Shown here: positions 49,715 to 58,491 of the stretch, piece by piece
Layout of the letters: every line of letters starts with the position of its first letter
Position numbering within the stretch: position 1 is the stretch's first letter
Assembly (NCBI RefSeq): GCF_041053055.1
Contig: NZ_CP163443.1
Coordinates: 248,001-312,000, forward strand
Source of the DNA: Streptomyces sp. R41
GTDB lineage: Bacteria > Actinomycetota > Actinomycetes > Streptomycetales > Streptomycetaceae
Direction: 5' to 3'
Length of the DNA: 64,000 nucleotides
Translations under genes and position numbers: made by a program
Notes under the pieces: generated by a model
The model's input: only the letters and a program-made list of their open reading frames with translations
Database searches by the model: none
What the model was told of the DNA's origin: nothing

Positions 49715-51150
49715 CGGAGCACGCGACCGATGAATCGCCCGCGCACGCGACCCCACAGAACCCCGAGGTGGACCCCCACGACAACCGCCGTCAGGTCCTT
49801 TACTGGCGGCTCCTCGCCCGCCTCTTCGACCACGAGGAGCAGGGCACCTTGGAATCGGCGAGCCTCGCCGTCGTCGAGGACATCGGTCTGCCGTCCGCGC
49901 TGCTGGACCCGCAGGCCTCCGCGGACTCGATCGTGCAGCGCCACCCGGAGCTGGCCGTCGAGTTCGACGGTCTGATGGCGCCCGAGCCCGACGAGGGTGC
50001 GCGCGACCGGGCAGCCGAAGTCCGGCGCGCCGCCCTGGTGTCGAAGGTGCTGCTCAACGTCTTCGCCTCCGGCGCGGGCACCGTCACCGCCGGGCAGCTG
50101 GCTCGCTGGCAGTCCGACGCGGGCTGGCTGGAGCTCGCGCTCGGCTGCAAACCCGGCGAACTGCGCGGCGGACGGGCCGGGGGAAGCACCGCAGGACCGG
50201 GCGTCAGCCCGACCGGCACCGGCGGGCGGGGGACGACGCCCGATCTCAGCCAGCTGATTCCGGCGATCGGCCCGGAACTCGGCGCCATCGAGGCCGACCT
50301 CGTCAAGCGGATGCATCTGCGCGAGGTGCTGGCCGACCCCAGGCTCGCCGCGCAGCTGACCCCGAGCATGTCGCTGATCGAGCAGTTGCTGCGGGACAAG
50401 AACAACCTCTCGGGCGTGGCCCTGGCCAACGCCAAGGCCCTGATCCGCCGTTTCGTCGACGAGGTCGCCGAAGTACTGCGCACCCAGGTGGAGAAGGCCA
50501 CGGTAGGCGCCCTGGACCGCTCCGTCCCGCCCAAGCGGGTGTTCCGCAACCTCGACCTCGACCGCACGATCTGGAAGAACCTCACCAACTGGAGCCCGGA
50601 GGAGGAGCGGTTGTACGTCGACCGCCTCTACTACCGGCACACCGCCCGCAAGACGACGCCCCAGCGGCTCATCGTCGTCGTGGACCAGTCGGGCTCGATG
50701 GTCGACTCGATGGTGAACTGCACCATCCTGGCGTCGATCTTCGCCGGGCTGCCGAAGGTGGACGTCCACCTGATCGCGTACGACACCCAGGCGATCGACC
50801 TCACGCCGTGGGTGCACGACCCCTTCGAGAGCCTGCTGCGCACCAACCTCGGGGGCGGCACCGACGGCACGGTCGCCATGGCGCTGGCCCAGCCGAAGAT
50901 CGCCGAGCCCCGCAACACCGTCGTGGTGTGGATCTCGGACTTCTACGAGTGGCGGACCGAGCAGCTGTTCGAGAGCATGGCCGCCATTCACCGCTCGGGA
51001 GCCAAGTTCATCCCGGTCGGCTCGGTGACCAGCTCCGGCCGCGGCAGCGTCAACCCGTGGTTCCGGGAGCGCTTCAAGGACCTTGGCACGCCGGTGATCT
51101 CCGGCCACATCCGCAAGCTCGTCCACGAACTCAAGACGTTCCTCGCTTGA
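49711..51150 (+). CDS. VWA-domain protein of the MoxR/VWA operon
   Basis: 479 aa. N-terminal about 300 residues are helical and unassigned; the C-terminal VWA domain (about 315-479) has an intact metal site: Asp325-x-Ser327-x-Ser329 in VVVDQSGSM, Thr384 in GGGTDGT, and Asp410 in VVWISDFYE. VWA proteins of this kind work with MoxR AAA+ ATPases as metal-dependent adaptors that hold client proteins. Start ATG 49711 overlaps the upstream stop (ATGA). The AAA+ gene starts 23 bases after its stop. Confidence 0.85.
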   Translation: MTEHATDESPAHATPQNPEVDPHDNRRQVLYWRLLARLFDHEEQGTLESASLAVVEDIGLPSALLDPQASADSIVQRHPELAVEFDGLMAPEPDEGARDRAAEVRRAALVSKVLLNVFASGAGTVTAGQLARWQSDAGWLELALGCKPGELRGGRAGGSTAGPGVSPTGTGGRGTTPDLSQLIPAIGPELGAIEADLVKRMHLREVLADPRLAAQLTPSMSLIEQLLRDKNNLSGVALANAKALIRRFVDEVAEVLRTQVEKATVGALDRSVPPKRVFRNLDLDRTIWKNLTNWSPEEERLYVDRLYYRHTARKTTPQRLIVVVDQSGSMVDSMVNCTILASIFAGLPKVDVHLIAYDTQAIDLTPWVHDPFESLLRTNLGGGTDGTVAMALAQPKIAEPRNTVVVWISDFYEWRTEQLFESMAAIHRSGAKFIPVGSVTSSGRGSVNPWFRERFKDLGTPVISGHIRKLVHELKTFLA

Positions 51151-51173
51151 TACCAGCCGAGAAAGGCCCCGAT

Positions 51174-52286
51174 ATGTCCGACCTGCTGCGCGCCCCTGCC
51201 GAGATCAAGTACGCCGAGGAACTGGACTGGCTGGAGTCCATCGACGACAACCCCAAGCCCTTCTCCTGGCGCCTGTCCCCGAAGATGGTCCGCCTGTTCG
51301 TCCTGGGCTCCGAGCGTTCCGACGGCCTGGAGCGGGAGATCCCGCAGAAGTGGTACGGCGACCGCAGTTTCGTCGAGCGGTCCATCGTCACGCTGGCCTC
51401 CGACCGTGGCCTGCTGCTCATCGGCGACCCCGGCACCGGCAAGAGCTGGCTGGCCGAGCTGCTGTCCGCCGCGATCTCTCGCAACTCCACGCTGGTCGTG
51501 CAGGGCACGGCCGGCACCACCGAGGACCACATCAAGTACTCCTGGAACGTGTCCATGGTCATCGCCAAGGGTCAGTCGCGGGACTCGATGATCCCCTCGC
51601 CGATCATGACCGCGATGGAGACCGGCGCGATCGGCCGTTTCGAGGAACTCACCCGCTCCACCAGCGACGTCCAGGACGCGCTGATCTCGATCCTGTCCGA
51701 GAAATACATCTCCGTTCCCGAGCTCGACAGCGACAACATCGTCTTCGCCAAGCCCGGCTTCTCGATCATCGCGACCGCCAACAGCCGCGACCGGGGCGTC
51801 AACGACTTGTCCTCGGCGCTCAAGCGCCGCTTCAACTTCGTCCGCATCCCGGTGGTGACGAACAAGAAGAGCGAGGCGGAGATCGTCCGGTTCCGCACCG
51901 AGGAACTGCTGCGTCGCCACCAAATCGAGCTGGACGTGCCGCCGACGCTGCTCGACGTGCTGCTGCAGAGTTTCGCGGACCTGCGCGCCTCGGCGGCCGC
52001 GGCCGGCAGCGACGACGAGAAGCTGGAGTCCGCGCTGTCCTCCGCCGAACAGATCGGCGTGCTCGAGGACGCGATCCTGCACAGCAACTTCTTCGGCGAA
52101 CGCGCCCTGACCGCCCGCACACTGGCTTCCTCGCTCGTCGGGTCCCTGGCCCGGCGCGAGCCCGAGGACCTGGCCATCCTCAACAAGTACCTGCACGGCG
52201 TCGTCGAGCCGCGCAGCAAGGAAGAGGGCGGATCCTGGCCGGAGTTCCTGGAGGGCGGCCGCGACGCGATCGCCACCCTCTCATGA
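51174..52286 (+). CDS. MoxR-family AAA+ ATPase
   Basis: 370 aa, GAAAGG before ATG 51174. Walker A GDPGTGKS (84-91); Walker B ends FEE (156-158) in AIGRFEELTRSTSDVQDALI; sensor region FSIIATANSRDRGVNDLSSA and arginine finger in LKRRFNF (about 217-222). The C-terminal lid has ALTARTLASSLVGSLARREP. It should hydrolyse ATP to remodel a target held by the VWA partner. Its TGA overlaps the ATG of the next gene. Confidence 0.9.
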   Translation: MSDLLRAPAEIKYAEELDWLESIDDNPKPFSWRLSPKMVRLFVLGSERSDGLEREIPQKWYGDRSFVERSIVTLASDRGLLLIGDPGTGKSWLAELLSAAISRNSTLVVQGTAGTTEDHIKYSWNVSMVIAKGQSRDSMIPSPIMTAMETGAIGRFEELTRSTSDVQDALISILSEKYISVPELDSDNIVFAKPGFSIIATANSRDRGVNDLSSALKRRFNFVRIPVVTNKKSEAEIVRFRTEELLRRHQIELDVPPTLLDVLLQSFADLRASAAAAGSDDEKLESALSSAEQIGVLEDAILHSNFFGERALTARTLASSLVGSLARREPEDLAILNKYLHGVVEPRSKEEGGSWPEFLEGGRDAIATLS

Positions 52287-55084
52287 GCGGCACGCACGAG
52301 GGGACCTTCGAGGCACTGCGTGGGCAGCTGCAGGAGGCCGCGGCGACATTCGCCGACGGACCCGACGCCCTGGAGGGCATCCTGCTCGGACTCGTCGACG
52401 ACGTCGACCGCGCGGTGCGTGAGCCACTGGAGATTTTCCCCGTCTGCCACCACTCGCCCGCCTCGGCGATCGCGATGGCACGCCGCCTGCGGGAGAAGCA
52501 GCCGAAGGTCGTGTATCTGGAGCTGTGCGAGGACATGGCACCGTTGCTGACCGAACTGCGCAACTGCAGGCTGCCGGTGGCGGTCCAGGCGTTCGCGACC
52601 GAGGTCGACGGCTTCCCTGCCGACTGGTCCCCGCTGTCGGTGGTCGCACCGATCACCGAGGCCTCGGCCGAGTACCAGGCGATCGCCTACGCGCTGGACA
52701 CGCCGGGCGTCGAACTGGTCCTCGTCGACCGTTCCTCGGACCACGTCTTCCAGTGGGACGCGCGCGGGACTCATTCCTCCGAGTCGGCCGATCCGGATGC
52801 ACCGCCCGCCGATGAGGAGGCCGCGCTGCACGGCGACGCGGTCGGTGTGGAGATCGGCGACCTGCGGCCGCGCTTCGCCGAACTGGAGGAACACCTGCTG
52901 CGCCACGGCAGGGTGCGGCACTGGTCGGAGTGGTGGCACCAGTACGTCGAACTGCCGCTCGGCGACAGCGACCACGACACCTACCGCCAGGTCATGCTCC
53001 TGATCGGCAGCCTTTTCCGGCGCCTTGCACCCGGCGACCCGCATCGGATGCGGGTGGACGAGGACCGCGAACGGTACATGTGGACCAGGATGCGCGAGCA
53101 CCTGTCCGCGACCGGTACCGATCCCGCGGACTGCCTCTACGTGTGCGGAGCCTTCCATGCGGCAAGCCGTGTCGCGGAGTTCGGCGTCCAAGGCGCGGAC
53201 ACCTTCGAGATCAGCCCGCGCAGTGCCACCAAGTGGCAGTACGGACTGATTCCGTCCAGCCACTCGGCGATCGAAGCGCAATTCGGCCTCGCCGCGGGCT
53301 CGGTGTCGATCGCCGCGACGGTATGGGCGAAGAACATCAGGCGCACGCGCGTGGAACCGTACCGCCTTGCGGGGCAGGCGGGCGCGAAGAAATCGAAGGC
53401 CAAGAAGACCGCGGCCGCGGCGGCTCCCGTACCGGCGGTCCCGCCCTCGGACAAGCTGACCGGCTTTCTGCGGCAACCGCCCGTCCTGGACCGGCTGGAC
53501 GAGACCGAACTGCTCGGCTGGTCGGTGGAGATCGTGCGCGCCGCGCGCCGGAACGGCTATCTCGCCTCCACCGCCGACGCCATCGCCGTGTTCGAGACGT
53601 CGATCCTGCTGGCCGGGATGCGCGACCGGGCCAAGCCGACGCCGTACGACTTCCAGGACGCGGCCGTCACCTGCATCGAGAAGGACACCGTGCCCGGCCG
53701 GCGCGACGTGCGCCGGCTCGTGGAGATCATGATGGGCGGCGACAGGGTCGGCCAGGTTGGCTACGACGCGCTGCCACCCCTGGCCCGCGACGTGCACGAC
53801 CGGCTCGCGCCGCTGAACCTGAAACTCCAGCAGCGCGGCGTACAACGGGCGCTGCTCGACATCGCCTCCAAGCCGGAACTGGAGCGCTGCTCCGACGTGT
53901 TGTGGATGCTGCGCTTCCTGATGCCGCAGGGCGCAGCGCGACCGATCATGGGCGAGCGGAAACTGGGCGAGCGCCCGATCCAGGAGTCCTGGGATCTGGC
54001 ACTGGGCACCCACCAGCGTGCTCTCATCGAGCTCGGCTACGAGGGCGTCAGCATCGAGCAGGTCCTGGAGCAACGCCTGCGCCGCACGGCATACGCCCCG
54101 CAGGCCACCGCTGCGACCGTCCTGGAAGCCGTCGAGGACGCGACGCTGTATCTGGGCAGCCGCCGCCTCGCCGACGAGCTGGGCACCCGCGCCCTGGAGG
54201 TGCTGTCGGCCGAACGCAGCGTCGACGGCGCACCGGAGGTGCTGCGCCGGGTGCGGCGGCTGCTGGCGTACTACCGCACCAGCGAGCCGGTGCTGCCACC
54301 GTGGATCGAGTCCTTCGTCAAGACCGGATACGCGCACTACTGCACCCTGCTGCCGACGGCCTTCACGGACGACGACGCCACTGTCCGCCAAGTGGCGGCG
54401 ATGCTGGGCTTTCTGTTCAGCATGGAGAGCCTGGCGCTTTCGCTGGGCTGCGACCGGACCCAACTGGAGCTGGCGGTCGCCCAGTCGCATCCGCAGGACC
54501 CGTCGCGGACGGCGCTGCTATGGGCGGCTCAGGTACAGCTCGGGAATCTCTCCCGCGCGGACCTTCGGGCGAGGTGCGACGAACTGCTGGGCAACCCCTT
54601 GGTGGTGCCCGCCTATCCGCGCTACCTCAGCGGCCTCGTCCACGCACTGGAGCCCGTCCCCGGTCTCACCGACTTCGTCGTGGAGGCGGTGTCGAACGCG
54701 TTCGGACGGCTGCCGGACCCGGTGCTTCTGCCGTGGCTGCCGACCCTCATCACCACCCTGCGATCGGGCGGCGCCGAACTGGCCCCGCTGCTGATCCGTG
54801 AGGCCGGGCGGATCTTCCCCGTCCGGCTCGCCACGCTGGACGAGTGGGTGCCGCCGTGGCGGGCCCGGCCGGAGCCGGGAGCCGCTCAGTCGGCCCGGCG
54901 CGCGGACGGCAGCCGCGGTCTCACACTGCTCACCGCCCACCCCGCGACGTGCGACGCCGTAGCGAGCCTGCTGGGCTGCGACGGGGCGTGGGGGTCGGCG
55001 GATCTTCGCCCGCGAGGCGCGGAACTGGTCGGGCGCCATCCGGATACGGCTGTGGCGTTGGAGGTGTTGCTGGCCGACGCATGA
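52283..55084 (+). CDS. Large DUF5682-like protein, last gene of the MoxR/VWA operon
   Basis: 933 aa from ATG 52283, overlapping the AAA+ stop by four bases. N-terminal about 370 residues show IFPVCHHSPASA (His56, His57), VVYLELCEDM (Glu80) and CLYVCGAFHAASR (His292). Paired His, a Glu and CGAFHA recall EreA/ChaN-type metal or esterase folds; that match is inference. A Lys/Ala linker AKKSKAKKTAAAAA near 375 leads to a helical-repeat C-terminal part (400-933). It may be the effector or client-recognition subunit of the complex. Confidence 0.75.
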   Translation: MSGTHEGTFEALRGQLQEAAATFADGPDALEGILLGLVDDVDRAVREPLEIFPVCHHSPASAIAMARRLREKQPKVVYLELCEDMAPLLTELRNCRLPVAVQAFATEVDGFPADWSPLSVVAPITEASAEYQAIAYALDTPGVELVLVDRSSDHVFQWDARGTHSSESADPDAPPADEEAALHGDAVGVEIGDLRPRFAELEEHLLRHGRVRHWSEWWHQYVELPLGDSDHDTYRQVMLLIGSLFRRLAPGDPHRMRVDEDRERYMWTRMREHLSATGTDPADCLYVCGAFHAASRVAEFGVQGADTFEISPRSATKWQYGLIPSSHSAIEAQFGLAAGSVSIAATVWAKNIRRTRVEPYRLAGQAGAKKSKAKKTAAAAAPVPAVPPSDKLTGFLRQPPVLDRLDETELLGWSVEIVRAARRNGYLASTADAIAVFETSILLAGMRDRAKPTPYDFQDAAVTCIEKDTVPGRRDVRRLVEIMMGGDRVGQVGYDALPPLARDVHDRLAPLNLKLQQRGVQRALLDIASKPELERCSDVLWMLRFLMPQGAARPIMGERKLGERPIQESWDLALGTHQRALIELGYEGVSIEQVLEQRLRRTAYAPQATAATVLEAVEDATLYLGSRRLADELGTRALEVLSAERSVDGAPEVLRRVRRLLAYYRTSEPVLPPWIESFVKTGYAHYCTLLPTAFTDDDATVRQVAAMLGFLFSMESLALSLGCDRTQLELAVAQSHPQDPSRTALLWAAQVQLGNLSRADLRARCDELLGNPLVVPAYPRYLSGLVHALEPVPGLTDFVVEAVSNAFGRLPDPVLLPWLPTLITTLRSGGAELAPLLIREAGRIFPVRLATLDEWVPPWRARPEPGAAQSARRADGSRGLTLLTAHPATCDAVASLLGCDGAWGSADLRPRGAELVGRHPDTAVALEVLLADA

Positions 55085-55439
55085 CTTCGGCGGGGCGTCA
55101 GCTGCCGGGCGGCGGCCGCCGTCATGTCCAACCGGTCGGCCCGGACACGGAGTTCGGGCCGCGCCGGGGGGCATCGAGACGAACCCGACGACGTCTGATC
55201 ACGCCGGAACTCGCTCGTGGTTCGCGGAGGATCGCGACCCGCGAGTGGGTTCCGGCTTGCGCACTACCAGGTTTCCGTGAACCCGCGTGTTTCCGACTGA
55301 GCCATGGGCAAAGTCCGCCCTCCGGCCAGCACGCACCGCAGCCCGTCAGAAGACCTGCGCGAAACAGCCGAAGGCGATCACGACCGCCACCAGGACTGCC
55401 GACAGGTTTTTGAGGATCCTGGGTATCTTCACGTTCTAC
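55085..55439. other. Intergenic region after the MoxR/VWA operon
   Basis: Region between convergent genes. No clear terminator and no gene recognised, although the plus frame 55287-55757 stays open. Confidence 0.45.
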
Positions 55440-55616
55440 TCACAGACAGTTACGAACGAGCCACTCGTCGGGGTTGTACGCGTCTTTCGCCGGATCCGGC
55501 ACCGTGGCCGGCTTCTCTTCAACCGTGTCTTCCAGCCGGATTCGTTCCGGCAACCTGCCAAACCGTGCATGGCGCATGGCCTCGGCAGCATCCGAAGTCG
55601 TCTTCTCGCGCGTCAT
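55440..55616 (-). CDS. Small acidic protein in the CGNR-regulated group
   Basis: 58 aa from ATG 55616 with GAGGAGGG directly upstream. Starts MTREKTTSDAAEAMRHARFG, middle LPERIRLEDTVEEKPAT, end YNPDEWLVRNCL. It resembles short Streptomyces proteins with an RLPxRIRxEDTVEE pattern; role unknown. An operator-like palindrome and a further half site lie between its start and the divergent hydrolase gene, so expression is probably linked to it. Confidence 0.62.
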   Translation of the reverse strand: MTREKTTSDAAEAMRHARFGRLPERIRLEDTVEEKPATVPDPAKDAYNPDEWLVRNCL

Positions 55617-55631
55617 CTCGCCCTCCTCAGC

Positions 55632-55643
55632 TTGACTGGTGAC
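55632..55643. promoter_or_regulatory. Half operator site TTGACTGGTGAC
   Basis: Matches the right half (TTGACAGGTGAC) of the operator found upstream of the hydrolase and CGNR genes, with one change. The left arm is absent. Confidence 0.4.
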
Positions 55644-55661
55644 CATGCTTGCATCCGCTGC

Positions 55662-55682
55662 GTCACCCGTCAAGGTAGTGAC
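55662..55682 (-). promoter_or_regulatory. CGNR-type operator copy, small-gene side
   Basis: On the minus strand: GTCACTACC, TTGACGG, GTGAC. It matches 16 of 21 positions of the copy next to the CGNR gene (GTCAC, TTGAC, GGTGAC kept). It lies 46 bases upstream of the small gene start. Confidence 0.62.
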
Positions 55683-55737
55683 GGTAAAGAAAGGGAACCC
55701 TTCCATGACATAAAAGAGCGGCATCCGTATCGAGTTC

Positions 55738-55758
55738 GTCACCCTTGCGACAGGTGAC
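55738..55758 (+). promoter_or_regulatory. CGNR-type operator copy, hydrolase side
   Basis: GTCACC, centre CTTGCGACA, GGTGAC: a perfect 6-bp inverted repeat with 9-base centre, 123 bases before the hydrolase start. It shares 16 of 21 bases, including GACAGGTGAC, with the copy at the CGNR gene start. Confidence 0.72.
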
Positions 55759-55880
55759 GCTACCCTCTGCAAAGGTCATGCCCCGCAGGCCATGGCACAC
55801 GCCGGGGCCGCTGATCGAGCGCAAACCGGGCAATCGCGCGAGGCTGGTGGCTGCCCGATGATGCGGAGGGAAGGTCTCTG

Positions 55881-56942
55881 ATGTTCAAAAGGCGGAGCTT
55901 CAACAAGATCGCGGGTGCGAGTGCGGTCGGGGCGTCGTGGGCTGGTTGGGCCGCATCTTCGGCGCCGGCACAAGCCGCAACGGGCGAGGGGAGCTCGCCG
56001 ACGCTCTCGACGATCAAGCAGCGGCACACATCGTTTGCCTCACTGCGGCAGATCAGGGCCGGTGTCCTGGACGTCGGTTACGCGGAGGCCGGGCCGGCCC
56101 ATGGCCACGCCGTCATCCTTCTGCACGGATGGCCTTACGACATCCACAGCTATGTCGACGTCGCCCCGCTGCTGGCAGCACAGGGTTACCGAGTGATCGT
56201 CCCGCACCTGCGCGGCCACGGGACGACACGTTTCCTCTCCAGCACCACGTTCCGCAACGCCCAGCAGTCGGTGGTCGCTCTCGATGTCATCGCCCTGATG
56301 GACGCGCTGCGGATCGAGAAGGCGGTCCTCGCCGGGTTCGACTGGGGATCGCGGACGGCCGACATCATCGCCGCGCTCTGGCCGGAACGCTGCAAGGCGT
56401 TGGTCTCCGTGACGGGGTACGTCATCACCAACAGGGAAGCCAACAAGCAGCCGTTGCCACCCAACGCCGAATGGGCTTGGTGGTACCAGTACTACTTCTC
56501 CACGGAACGGGGGCGGCTCGGGCTCGAGAACGAGGAATACCGGCACGATCTGGCAAAGCTCGTCTGGAAGTTCAACTCCCCGTCGTGGAACTTCGATGAC
56601 GCCACGTTCGAGCGCACCGCCGCCGCCTTCAAGAACCCCGACTACGCCGACATCGTGATCCACAACTATCGCTGGCGGCTGGGTCTCGCACCGGGCGATC
56701 GACGATTCGACACTCTTGAGCAGCGGCTTTCCCAAGGACCTGTCATCGGAGTACCCACGGTCACCCTTGACGGCGAATTGGATCCCTTCACTCCCGCCGG
56801 GGACGGCGCGAAGTATCGGGACAAGTTCTCGGGCCCTTACGCACACAGGAACCTGAAGGGCATCGGACACAACGTGCCCCAGGAGGCCCCCGAAGCCTTC
56901 GCCGAAGCGGTTGTCCAGGCCGACGGCTTCGACAACCGCTGA
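55881..56942 (+). CDS. Tat-exported alpha/beta hydrolase (epoxide hydrolase/dehalogenase-like)
   Basis: 353 aa. Twin-arginine signal FKRRSFNKIAGASAVGASWA with cleavage near AQA. Hydrolase core: oxyanion HGWP, nucleophile elbow GFDWGSR with Asp154, acid in DGELDPFTP (about 300) and His near 329 in GIGHNVPQEAP. An Asp nucleophile fits epoxide hydrolases and haloalkane dehalogenases. A promoter-region operator shared with the CGNR regulator gene points to control by that regulator. Intact counterpart of the type of gene broken at 17329. Confidence 0.86.
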   Translation: MFKRRSFNKIAGASAVGASWAGWAASSAPAQAATGEGSSPTLSTIKQRHTSFASLRQIRAGVLDVGYAEAGPAHGHAVILLHGWPYDIHSYVDVAPLLAAQGYRVIVPHLRGHGTTRFLSSTTFRNAQQSVVALDVIALMDALRIEKAVLAGFDWGSRTADIIAALWPERCKALVSVTGYVITNREANKQPLPPNAEWAWWYQYYFSTERGRLGLENEEYRHDLAKLVWKFNSPSWNFDDATFERTAAAFKNPDYADIVIHNYRWRLGLAPGDRRFDTLEQRLSQGPVIGVPTVTLDGELDPFTPAGDGAKYRDKFSGPYAHRNLKGIGHNVPQEAPEAFAEAVVQADGFDNR

Positions 56943-57012
56943 GCCATGAGCGCCACGAGAATCGATACCCGACGCCACAGCAACGGGTGCTGGGCCGCCT
57001 GCCCGGCGTGCA

Positions 57013-57579
57013 TCAGTGAGCGGCAGGCTCCTGGTGATGCTGCTTCTTGCGTGCGCGGTAGGCAGCTGCCTTGAGCTTGTTCCCGCACGACTCCATGCCG
57101 CACCACTGCCGGCGTGTGCCTCGCGAACGATCGATGTAGACGCGGGTGCATTCCGGATTCCCGCACTCCTTCAGCAGCGGCACATCGGGTCCGCTCAAGA
57201 GCTCGACGGCATGCCGCGCCACCGTGGACAAGGCCTCCTCCGGCGTGGCGTCCGTCCATCGCCCCGTCGCGGTGAGCTGCGGCGTCGCGCACGGCTTGCG
57301 GGCGGCACTGTTCACCACCGCGAGCGCCCTCCTGTCGTACGCCTCCCCGGCCCGCCGTGCGGTGACCAGCTCATAGATGGCCTCGCGAACGGTGACCGCC
57401 TGCTCGACGTCGGATTCACGGCTCGGGGTGACGGCGTCGACGATGCCGGACTCCATGTACCAGGCGTCCAGCCGGTCCGGCGACACGAACATCTCGAACC
57501 GTGCCGACCGGCGGGCGCGAAGCGTCGCGGCGAAGTCGAGGGCGGGATTTCCGCACGGAAAGACATGATCCAGGTTCAC
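57013..57579 (-). CDS. CGNR zinc-finger transcriptional regulator
   Basis: 188 aa from GTG 57579 (VNLDHVFPCGNPALDFAATL). The N-terminal ABATE-like stress-response domain is followed by a C-terminal zinc finger: ECGNPECTRVYIDRSRGTRR then WCGMESCGNKLKAAAYRARK. The name-giving CGNR is CGNK here. No ribosome site: the palindromic operator directly abuts the start codon, so the mRNA is probably leaderless and autoregulated. It converges with the hydrolase gene, 70 bases apart. Confidence 0.86.
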   Translation of the reverse strand: MNLDHVFPCGNPALDFAATLRARRSARFEMFVSPDRLDAWYMESGIVDAVTPSRESDVEQAVTVREAIYELVTARRAGEAYDRRALAVVNSAARKPCATPQLTATGRWTDATPEEALSTVARHAVELLSGPDVPLLKECGNPECTRVYIDRSRGTRRQWCGMESCGNKLKAAAYRARKKQHHQEPAAH

Positions 57580-57600
57580 GTCACCATTTTGACAGGTGAC
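57580..57600 (-). promoter_or_regulatory. CGNR autoregulatory operator
   Basis: GTCACC, centre ATTTTGACA, GGTGAC (plus strand). It ends one base from the regulator's GTG start and must overlap its -10 region. Same motif at 55662 and 55738. Confidence 0.72.
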
Positions 57601-57685
57601 TCTCACTGCCTGCAAGGTTCGCGCGAAGAGGCTGCCGACCCCGGCGGCACTCCTGCAACGGGGCGAGGATCCTCCACGTCGACGA

Positions 57686-57739
57686 CGGCCGGGCCGTGAC
57701 GGCCACTGACAGCTGTACAGGGCCGTCACGGCCCGGCCG
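57686..57739 (-). terminator. 19-bp perfect hairpin after the GPP34 gene
   Basis: CGGCCGGGCCGTGACGGCC (57686-57704) pairs perfectly with 57721-57739 across a 16-base loop. It lies ten bases beyond the GPP34 stop on the minus strand. No T tract. Confidence 0.7.
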
Positions 57740-57748
57740 GCACCCGCG

Positions 57749-58354
57749 TCACGGACCTCGCCAGATGTTGTCGAAGGCCGCTTCTTCGATGGCTCGCCGC
57801 TGTCGTACGGCCACCAGTTCCGTGACCGCGTCATCGACGGCGGCCAGCACGGTCAGCACCGCCTCGTCGGTGACGCTCGGGAAGTCTTCCGCCGCCTTGT
57901 CACTGATTCCGACGACCGTCGCAAGAGCGGTGAGCACGGGCTCCTGCGAGGCCCAGCGGTCGGCCGAGCTACGCCGAGCGGGTGAATCAACCGGCACCGT
58001 TTGGCCGGTCCGGGAGGGCAACCAACGTCGGCGTTGCCGCGTGCCCGGCCCCTCCGCATCAAGATCGGCCAGATACGCCGAGTACAGTCCGCGACCTCTG
58101 CGCCACAGCCACTCCTCGACCGACTCATAGGGCGCCTGTCGAGTGATGGACGACGCCGCCTCGGCCAACAGGCGATCAGCTGGTTCGGACCAGTCACCCG
58201 GCACGATGAGGTCGCCGTCCAGCGTGACGGTATGGGCATCGATGAGGTCGATCACCTCGGCTCCCGCGAGCGCCAGCGACAGGTCGCCCTGCTCAACGGG
58301 ACGAGTGTGCTCCACATCCATGGCCACGACGAACAGGTCCCGCGGTGTGCTCAT
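57749..58354 (-). CDS. GPP34 (GOLPH3/Vps74-like) family protein
   Basis: 201 aa from ATG 58354. Starts MSTPRDLFVVAMDVEHTRPV, then QGDLSLALAGAEVIDLIDAH and TVTLDGDLIVPG, the normal GPP34 opening; later VEEWLWRRGRGLYSAYLADL and the C-terminal helices. Eukaryotic relatives bind phosphoinositide at the Golgi; the bacterial ones, common in Streptomyces, are peripheral membrane proteins of unknown role. Monocistronic, 140 bases downstream of the MFS gene on the same strand. Confidence 0.86.
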   Translation of the reverse strand: MSTPRDLFVVAMDVEHTRPVEQGDLSLALAGAEVIDLIDAHTVTLDGDLIVPGDWSEPADRLLAEAASSITRQAPYESVEEWLWRRGRGLYSAYLADLDAEGPGTRQRRRWLPSRTGQTVPVDSPARRSSADRWASQEPVLTALATVVGISDKAAEDFPSVTDEAVLTVLAAVDDAVTELVAVRQRRAIEEAAFDNIWRGP

Positions 58355-58491
58355 CAACGGCTCCACGTCAGGGGGCGGCGACGTCGGCGGTTGGGCCGGG
58401 CGCGAAGCCCCACCGGACGCCACAGAGGGTGTTTCGGAAAAGGCACTTCACGTCCATGGTCGCGTACATGGTCGACTGTAGCGCGGCTTCG

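Noticed and set aside
51572..54490. 972-codon open frame on the minus strand opposite the MoxR/DUF5682-like genes
   Set aside because: It mirrors the high-GC wobble pattern of the plus-strand genes; the translation is His/Arg/Gln-rich without family motifs.
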